Assembly: GCF_004151245.1 (NCBI RefSeq)
Contig: NZ_JUIW01000003.1
Coordinates: 248,001-312,000 of the forward strand
Direction: 5' to 3'
Origin: Flavobacterium beibuense
GTDB lineage: Bacteria; Bacteroidota; Bacteroidia; Flavobacteriales; Flavobacteriaceae
Length of the DNA: 64,000 nucleotides
This document shows positions 59,540 to 64,000 of the stretch, one piece after another. Position numbers and translations under genes: made by a program. Numbering within the stretch: position 1 is the stretch's first letter; each line of letters begins with the position of its first letter. The notes beneath the pieces were generated by a model, which worked only from the letters and a program-made list of their open reading frames with translations, was not told the origin of the DNA and did not search any database.

Positions 59540-61360
59540 CTACTCAATAATCATTTCAATATGCTTCTCCCTGTAGTCGTGAAGTATTCTTGATTTTTGA
59601 ACAAAGCCATAAAACTTATCGTCCTTAAGTATAGGGAGGTAGTCGGCTTTTGAGGCTTCAAGCTTATCCATAATCATTTCTACCGAATCTTCCAGTGATA
59701 CCGTTTCAGTGGCAGGGGCCATAAGCTCTTCCAGTTTGGAATATTTTATCTTAAACGGACTGAATATTATATGCCTTATGGCATTAAAATCGATTATACC
59801 CACCAGTCGTTTCTTTTCGTCTACAACAGCAAAAAGGCTTTCGTTTGTAGAGGTAAGCAGCTGTACCACATCATCCGGAGTTTGTGTAGGTAACAGGGTA
59901 GGAACATCGGTTTTAATAATATCAAGGATGTCTATAGAATTAAGTACGTTTCGGTCTTTGTCAGATGTAAATACTTCACCTGTTTCGGCAAGGTGTTTCA
60001 CGTCCATAGAGTGAACCTCAAACTGTTTGGATACCGCAAAACTGATAGACGATACTATCATAAGCGGAAGCATAAGGCTGTAGCCTCCGGTAATCTCCCC
60101 GATAAGGAATATTGCCGTTAGCGGCGCATGGAAAAGTCCGCTCAAAATACCCGCCATACCTACTATGGTAAAGTTGCCTACAGGCAGGTCTTTATCAAGT
60201 CCGGTGAGGTTTATTATTTTGGCCACAAAAAAGCCCAGGTAAGACCCTACAAACAGGGAAGGGGCAAAGTTACCTCCGTTACCACCGCAGGAAAGCGTAA
60301 GTCCCGTAGCAAACACCTTTAGCATCATGGTTATACCTGCAAAAAGTAATAGTATCCAGGCATTGTCTTTAAATTCATCCACAAGGGTATTGTTCATAAT
60401 AACTTCAGGATGCTGGCCTGAAAGTATCTTGATACTCTCATAACCCTCACCAAAAAGTGTTGGGAACAGGAATATAAGAAACGCAAGCGGAATGGCACCG
60501 TATAATGCCTTGCGGTACTGTCCCATTTTAGTACGGGCAAAATGCTCTTCTATTCGCTGGAAGGTACGCGCGTGGTACAGCGATACAAAACCTGCCAGTA
60601 TGCCCAGCAGTACATAGTAATGTATGTTATGGTAATCAAAAGACTGTTCTTTAGGGAAAGTTAGTAATACCTCTTCGTTAAGTACAATGGTAGAGATAAG
60701 CGCACCTGTCGCTGCCGATATCATAATAGGAATAAAGGCCGTGATGGTAACATCAGTAAGTACAACCTCTATGGCAAAAAGCACCCCGGCAATAGGGGCG
60801 TTAAACGCTGCGGCTATACCGGCAGCCACACCACAGGCCAAAAGGAGTATCCTGTCTTTTTTAGACAGCTTGTATTTTTGTGCAAAGTTAGACCCAAAAG
60901 CCGCACCTGTTATGGTGATGGGCGACTCAAGTCCTGCCGATCCTCCTAAACCTACGGTTAGGGAACTGGTAAGTATCTGGGCATACATTTGTGCCCTGGG
61001 GATTATGCCTCCTTTTTTTGCTACGGCATAAAGTATGCGCGAGCTTCCTTTCTCAATTTTATTGTTAAGCACCTTGCGTACTACCCATACCGTTAGAACT
61101 ATACCCACTACAGGCAGAATACTGTTAATATAGGGCAGCTTTAGGTAACTGTTTACATAAGTAGCAAAACGGAAAACGTTGTGGGCAAACCCTTTAAGTA
61201 TAATTACCGCAAACCCAGTGGAGATGGAAACCAAAACACACGAAAGGTAAATAAAGTGCCTTTCGGATAAAAGGCTTTTCAGTAAAAAGAACAGGGTTTC
61301 AAGACGCCTAAAGTTATTTCTGAAGAATAATCTGATTTTAGAAATTGTTCTTTTGGGCAT
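59540..61360 (-). CDS. ClC-type chloride transporter with CBS domains, 606 aa
   Basis: ClC membrane part with GGSAGLESP (139-147, gating Glu 145), FAIEVVLTD (the residue after Glu 198 is Val 199) and GGNGGNFAPSLFVGSYLGFF. Two CBS domains follow (about 480-600): TLLPTQTPDDVVQLLTSTNE and SLEDSVEMIMDKLEASKADY with the YLPILKDDKFYGFVQ end. CBS pairs bind adenine nucleotides and gate many ClC proteins. A second, CBS-less ClC gene lies 2.3 kb away. Confidence 0.92.
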   Translation of the reverse strand: MPKRTISKIRLFFRNNFRRLETLFFLLKSLLSERHFIYLSCVLVSISTGFAVIILKGFAHNVFRFATYVNSYLKLPYINSILPVVGIVLTVWVVRKVLNNKIEKGSSRILYAVAKKGGIIPRAQMYAQILTSSLTVGLGGSAGLESPITITGAAFGSNFAQKYKLSKKDRILLLACGVAAGIAAAFNAPIAGVLFAIEVVLTDVTITAFIPIMISAATGALISTIVLNEEVLLTFPKEQSFDYHNIHYYVLLGILAGFVSLYHARTFQRIEEHFARTKMGQYRKALYGAIPLAFLIFLFPTLFGEGYESIKILSGQHPEVIMNNTLVDEFKDNAWILLLFAGITMMLKVFATGLTLSCGGNGGNFAPSLFVGSYLGFFVAKIINLTGLDKDLPVGNFTIVGMAGILSGLFHAPLTAIFLIGEITGGYSLMLPLMIVSSISFAVSKQFEVHSMDVKHLAETGEVFTSDKDRNVLNSIDILDIIKTDVPTLLPTQTPDDVVQLLTSTNESLFAVVDEKKRLVGIIDFNAIRHIIFSPFKIKYSKLEELMAPATETVSLEDSVEMIMDKLEASKADYLPILKDDKFYGFVQKSRILHDYREKHIEMIIE

Positions 61361-61434
61361 TGCTTACTACTACTATTTAGATTGAGAATTTAAAAATGCT
61401 AAGGTACTGCATTTGTAAATTATTTAGGTCTAAA

Positions 61435-62100
61435 TCATAAATTTTTTAACGCTTCTCTAGCACTCAGGGGCTTTAGGCTGGCTTTTGTTACGAAATCCCT
61501 AACGGCCTGCGGATTGGTTTTTCCGTACTCTCTTAGTGCCCAGCCAATAGCCTTTTGTATAAAAAACTCATTACTGTGTTTATGTTTCACGCTTTGGGCA
61601 AAAAGTATATCCTCAATAGTATCTTTTTTATAACCCAGCTGGAAAATAATGGCACTTCGGTTAAGCCACATGTTATCGCTGTCGGAAAAACGGTTTATAA
61701 CGCTCTCAGTCTCTTCCGGAAACTGCTGCAGGTAAACTCCCAAAAGATATTTGGAAATAGTATCTACGCTATCCCACCATGAGTGGGTAACTATAAGATG
61801 TTCAATAAGAACAATGTCATCTTTCACGAACTTCTTTTTAAGCTCTTTTATAAGCACTTCTATGGCACAATAGTGATACTCCCTTTTTTCCGCTTCATAG
61901 AGTTTAAGGGCTATATCGCGGCAGGAGGTTTTTATTTCCTGTTTATGGTTAAGGCAGGCTTCCTTAAAAATTGCCCTTCTGTCGTTTGTCTTTAAGCCAT
62001 AAAAAGTAAACAGGCCCCTCATGTAGTCCTGCATGTACTTTGCGTTTTCAGCATTGGCATTGGCTTTAAAGCCAAAGGTAAGTTCGTCTATGAAATTCAT
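61435..62100 (-). CDS. DNA alkylation repair protein (AlkD-like)
   Basis: 221 aa of HEAT-like helical pairs. FYGLKTNDRRAIFKEACLNH and SWWDSVDTISKYLLGVYLQQF (with the Trp pair and Asp used by AlkD-type glycosylases) and MWLNRSAIIFQLGYK are diagnostic. Removes alkylated bases without flipping. Its ATG overlaps the acpH stop (ATGA), so they are coupled. Confidence 0.85.
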   Translation of the reverse strand: MNFIDELTFGFKANANAENAKYMQDYMRGLFTFYGLKTNDRRAIFKEACLNHKQEIKTSCRDIALKLYEAEKREYHYCAIEVLIKELKKKFVKDDIVLIEHLIVTHSWWDSVDTISKYLLGVYLQQFPEETESVINRFSDSDNMWLNRSAIIFQLGYKKDTIEDILFAQSVKHKHSNEFFIQKAIGWALREYGKTNPQAVRDFVTKASLKPLSAREALKNL

Positions 62101-62687
62101 ATTTCCAGTTCGGCCGATTTTTCTTTTACATGATTTTGCAAATCTGCGAAAAATTCTGCGAATTCCTTTTCAAAAACAGCGTAGTGTTCCTTAAGTTCCT
62201 TAACCGAGTTCCGCATACCCGACCTGTTTTTGGTCCTATTGTCCATTTGAGTGAGTATACGCTCAATACCTTCCAGCGAAGCATAGCTTGCCAGCCAGTT
62301 ATAGGTTATCATATAAGGCATCATGCCTTTGGTCTTTTCGGTAAGTATGTCGTAGTTGGCCTCCAGTATATGGTAAAAGCCCAGTGTATATTCTTCTAAC
62401 GGAGTACTGCTATAGCTGGCCCAGTTCTTGGCAAGGAAATGATCGTAAAACATATCCATAATCACTCCGGCATAATGATGATACACGGGGTGCAGTCTTT
62501 TTGTGCCTTTCCTGAAAACGGGGTGGGCATCGGTATAACTGTCTATGGCACGATGCAGTAGTATTCCTTTTTGCACATCCGGCGGAAAATGTTCGTATTT
62601 GTTACCCGGAATATTATCGGCCATAAAATTGCCAATCTTAACCAGATCGTTATCGCCCGAAAGGTATATGTGTGCCAAAAAGTTCAT
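62097..62687 (-). CDS. acpH: Acyl carrier protein phosphodiesterase
   Basis: 196 aa from ATG 62687 (GTG 62693 opens two extra codons and was not used). Matches AcpH: MNFLAHIYLSGDNDLVKIGN, LHRAIDSYTDAHPVFRKGTK, HHYAGVIMDMFYDHFLAKNW. The conserved His/Asp pairs suggest a metal-dependent phosphodiesterase (HD-like) that removes phosphopantetheine from ACP. Coupled with the AlkD gene. Confidence 0.87.
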   Translation of the reverse strand: MNFLAHIYLSGDNDLVKIGNFMADNIPGNKYEHFPPDVQKGILLHRAIDSYTDAHPVFRKGTKRLHPVYHHYAGVIMDMFYDHFLAKNWASYSSTPLEEYTLGFYHILEANYDILTEKTKGMMPYMITYNWLASYASLEGIERILTQMDNRTKNRSGMRNSVKELKEHYAVFEKEFAEFFADLQNHVKEKSAELEI

Positions 62688-62805
62688 AGGCACAATTTAG
62701 CGATAAGTTTTGTGTTGGCAAATACCAAAAAGCACAATGGCGGAATAATCCTATTTTGTTAACGTTTTTTATGATTTTGATAAACTGTTAACGAAAATGC
62801 ATTAT

Positions 62806-62813
62806 TATATTTG
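62806..62813 (+). promoter_or_regulatory. Candidate -7 element TAnnTTTG for glmM
   Basis: TATATTTG, 38 bp upstream of the glmM ATG. TTTG at 62776-62779 is further than the usual -33 distance. Confidence 0.5.
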
Positions 62814-62850
62814 TGACTGAAAAAACAACCCGCTAACTAATTTTTAAAAA

Positions 62851-64000
62851 ATGACGTTAATTAAATCGATATCAGGTATTAGGGGGACGATAGGAGGAAA
62901 AACCGGAGATAACCTGACACCAGTAGATGCCGTAAAATTTGCTTCTGCATACGGTACATGGCTAAAGAGCCAAAGCAATAAAGAAAAACTTACTGTAGTA
63001 ATAGGCCGCGATGCACGTATATCAGGCCCAATGATTCACAGCCTTGTAATGAATACCCTTGTGGGCTTAGGTATAGATGTGGTAGACTTAGATCTTTCCA
63101 CTACGCCTACGGTTGAGGTTGCCGTTCCGCAGGAAAAGGCCGACGGTGGTATTATACTTACCGCAAGCCACAACCCTAAACAATGGAATGCCTTAAAACT
63201 GCTTAACGAAAAAGGGGAGTTTCTTAGTGGTGCCGATGGTGCCAAAATACTTGAGATTGCCGAAAGCGAGGCGTTTGATTTTGCCGATGTGGACAACCTG
63301 GGCGAAATAACATCAAACGATGCGTTTATGGATATTCATATTGATGAGGTGCTTAACCTTCCGCTTGTGGATGTTGAGGCTGTTAAGGCTGCCAAATTTA
63401 AGGTAGTGGTAGACGGTGTTAACTCATCGGGTGGGGTTATTATTCCTAACCTGCTTGAGCAGATGGGGGTAGAGGTTGTAAAGCTGTACTGCGAGCCTAA
63501 CGGACATTTCCCTCACAACCCGGAGCCGTTAAAAGAGCACCTGGGCGATATTTGCGAACTTGTAGTTAAGGAAAAGGCACACTTTGGTATAGTGGTAGAT
63601 CCCGATGTAGACCGTTTGGCATTTATTAGCGACGATGGCGAAATGTTTGGCGAGGAGTACACCCTTGTTGCGGTTGCCGACTATGTACTGAGCAAAACAC
63701 CGGGTAACACCGTGAGTAATATGTCATCTTCCCGTGCGCTTAGGGATATAACCGAAAAACATGGCGGAAGCTATGAGGCAAGCGCAGTAGGAGAGGTGAA
63801 CGTGGTGGAACTAATGAAAAAGAACAACGCTATTATAGGTGGCGAAGGTAATGGTGGTATCATTTACCCTGAGCTTCATTATGGCCGCGATTCACTGGTG
63901 GGTGTGGCTTTGTTCTTAACTTACCTTGCCGAAAAGAAAATGAGCGTTGCTGCGCTTAGGGCTTCTTATCCGCAATACTACATGAGTAAGAACAAAATTG
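62851..64000 (+). CDS. glmM: Phosphoglucosamine mutase, 3' end beyond the window
   Basis: 383 residues visible of a protein of about 460. Starts MTLIKSISGIRGTIGGKTGD, contains the phosphoserine loop TASHNPKQWN (Ser 106), the metal-binding loop DPDVDRLAF (250-258) and the sugar-binding loop GGEGNGGIIYP (about 330). This is the phosphohexomutase family; the sequence matches the flavobacterial glmM type that makes glucosamine-1-phosphate for cell-wall and LPS synthesis. The C-terminal domain is cut by the window edge. Confidence 0.9.
   Translation, partial: MTLIKSISGIRGTIGGKTGDNLTPVDAVKFASAYGTWLKSQSNKEKLTVVIGRDARISGPMIHSLVMNTLVGLGIDVVDLDLSTTPTVEVAVPQEKADGGIILTASHNPKQWNALKLLNEKGEFLSGADGAKILEIAESEAFDFADVDNLGEITSNDAFMDIHIDEVLNLPLVDVEAVKAAKFKVVVDGVNSSGGVIIPNLLEQMGVEVVKLYCEPNGHFPHNPEPLKEHLGDICELVVKEKAHFGIVVDPDVDRLAFISDDGEMFGEEYTLVAVADYVLSKTPGNTVSNMSSSRALRDITEKHGGSYEASAVGEVNVVELMKKNNAIIGGEGNGGIIYPELHYGRDSLVGVALFLTYLAEKKMSVAALRASYPQYYMSKNKI

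Overview
The window looks like chromosomal DNA of a flavobacterium (Bacteroidota, Flavobacteriaceae, close to Flavobacterium). The evidence is AT-rich intergenic DNA, many short lipoproteins with a Bacteroidota-style lipobox, a cell-surface protein with a type IX secretion (T9SS type B) C-terminal domain, and several promoters of the Bacteroidota form TAnnTTTG. One of these, in front of the SRP RNA gene, has a full TTTG-N19-TAnnTTTG layout. No phage, insertion sequence, CRISPR array or tRNA gene was seen. The left edge cuts an ABC transporter ATPase gene and the right edge cuts glmM.

Layout. 1-9.9 kb: mixed single genes (GlxA-type regulator, RibD/DHFR-like reductase, two-domain aspartyl protease lipoprotein, SRPBCC protein, LETM1-related protein, FAD oxidoreductase, YihY/BrkB protein, DUF4142 and lmo0937-type stress-like proteins). 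10-17 kb: a fatty-acid beta-oxidation operon on the minus strand (marR - fadN-like - four-helix-bundle gene - thiolase - four-helix-bundle gene - acyl-CoA dehydrogenase). A long-chain acyl-CoA ligase lies upstream at 19.4-21.2 kb. 21-35 kb: envelope and lipoprotein genes, an NmrA-like/HxlR divergent pair, an ECF-type sigma factor with a small partner gene and a ClpP paralogue, and a NupG-type nucleoside transporter. 35-41 kb: the large T9SS surface protein and rpsA. 42-45 kb: a tandem family of TPR-type exported proteins, one copy frameshifted, followed by lipoproteins. 45.3-46.5 kb: a gene-free stretch with an array of hairpin-bounded elements. 46.5-54.7 kb: small proteins, a fasciclin protein, glutaminyl cyclase, the SRP RNA, an SDR and a transaldolase-family enzyme. 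54.7-64 kb: a repeat-rich region carrying a thioredoxin-reductase-like enzyme, an HPP protein, two ClC transporters, an AlkD-like protein, AcpH and the start of glmM.

The best candidate for something undescribed is the array at 45492-46462. It has seven elements of about 47-76 nt, spaced about 125-167 bp. Each is closed by a G/C-rich inverted repeat whose outer base pairs differ between copies but stay complementary. Five carry a strongly conserved inner core (GTAATCCCCCC, usually followed closely by GATAACGCA). On the minus strand nearly every closing stem runs into a T-run, so I read the array as a cluster of small terminator-ended RNAs. That reading is inference.

Other points of interest: two four-helix-bundle genes with inverted-repeat ends sit inside the fad operon; two copies of a 17-bp operator-like palindrome lie exactly 100 bp apart upstream of marR; and a three-copy ~200-bp repeat is coupled to a dispersed REP-like palindrome. 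Several gene starts were moved from TTG/GTG codons to internal ATGs where promoter position, family alignment or an RNA gene argued for it. Functions are inferred from recognisable motifs only; no database search was run.
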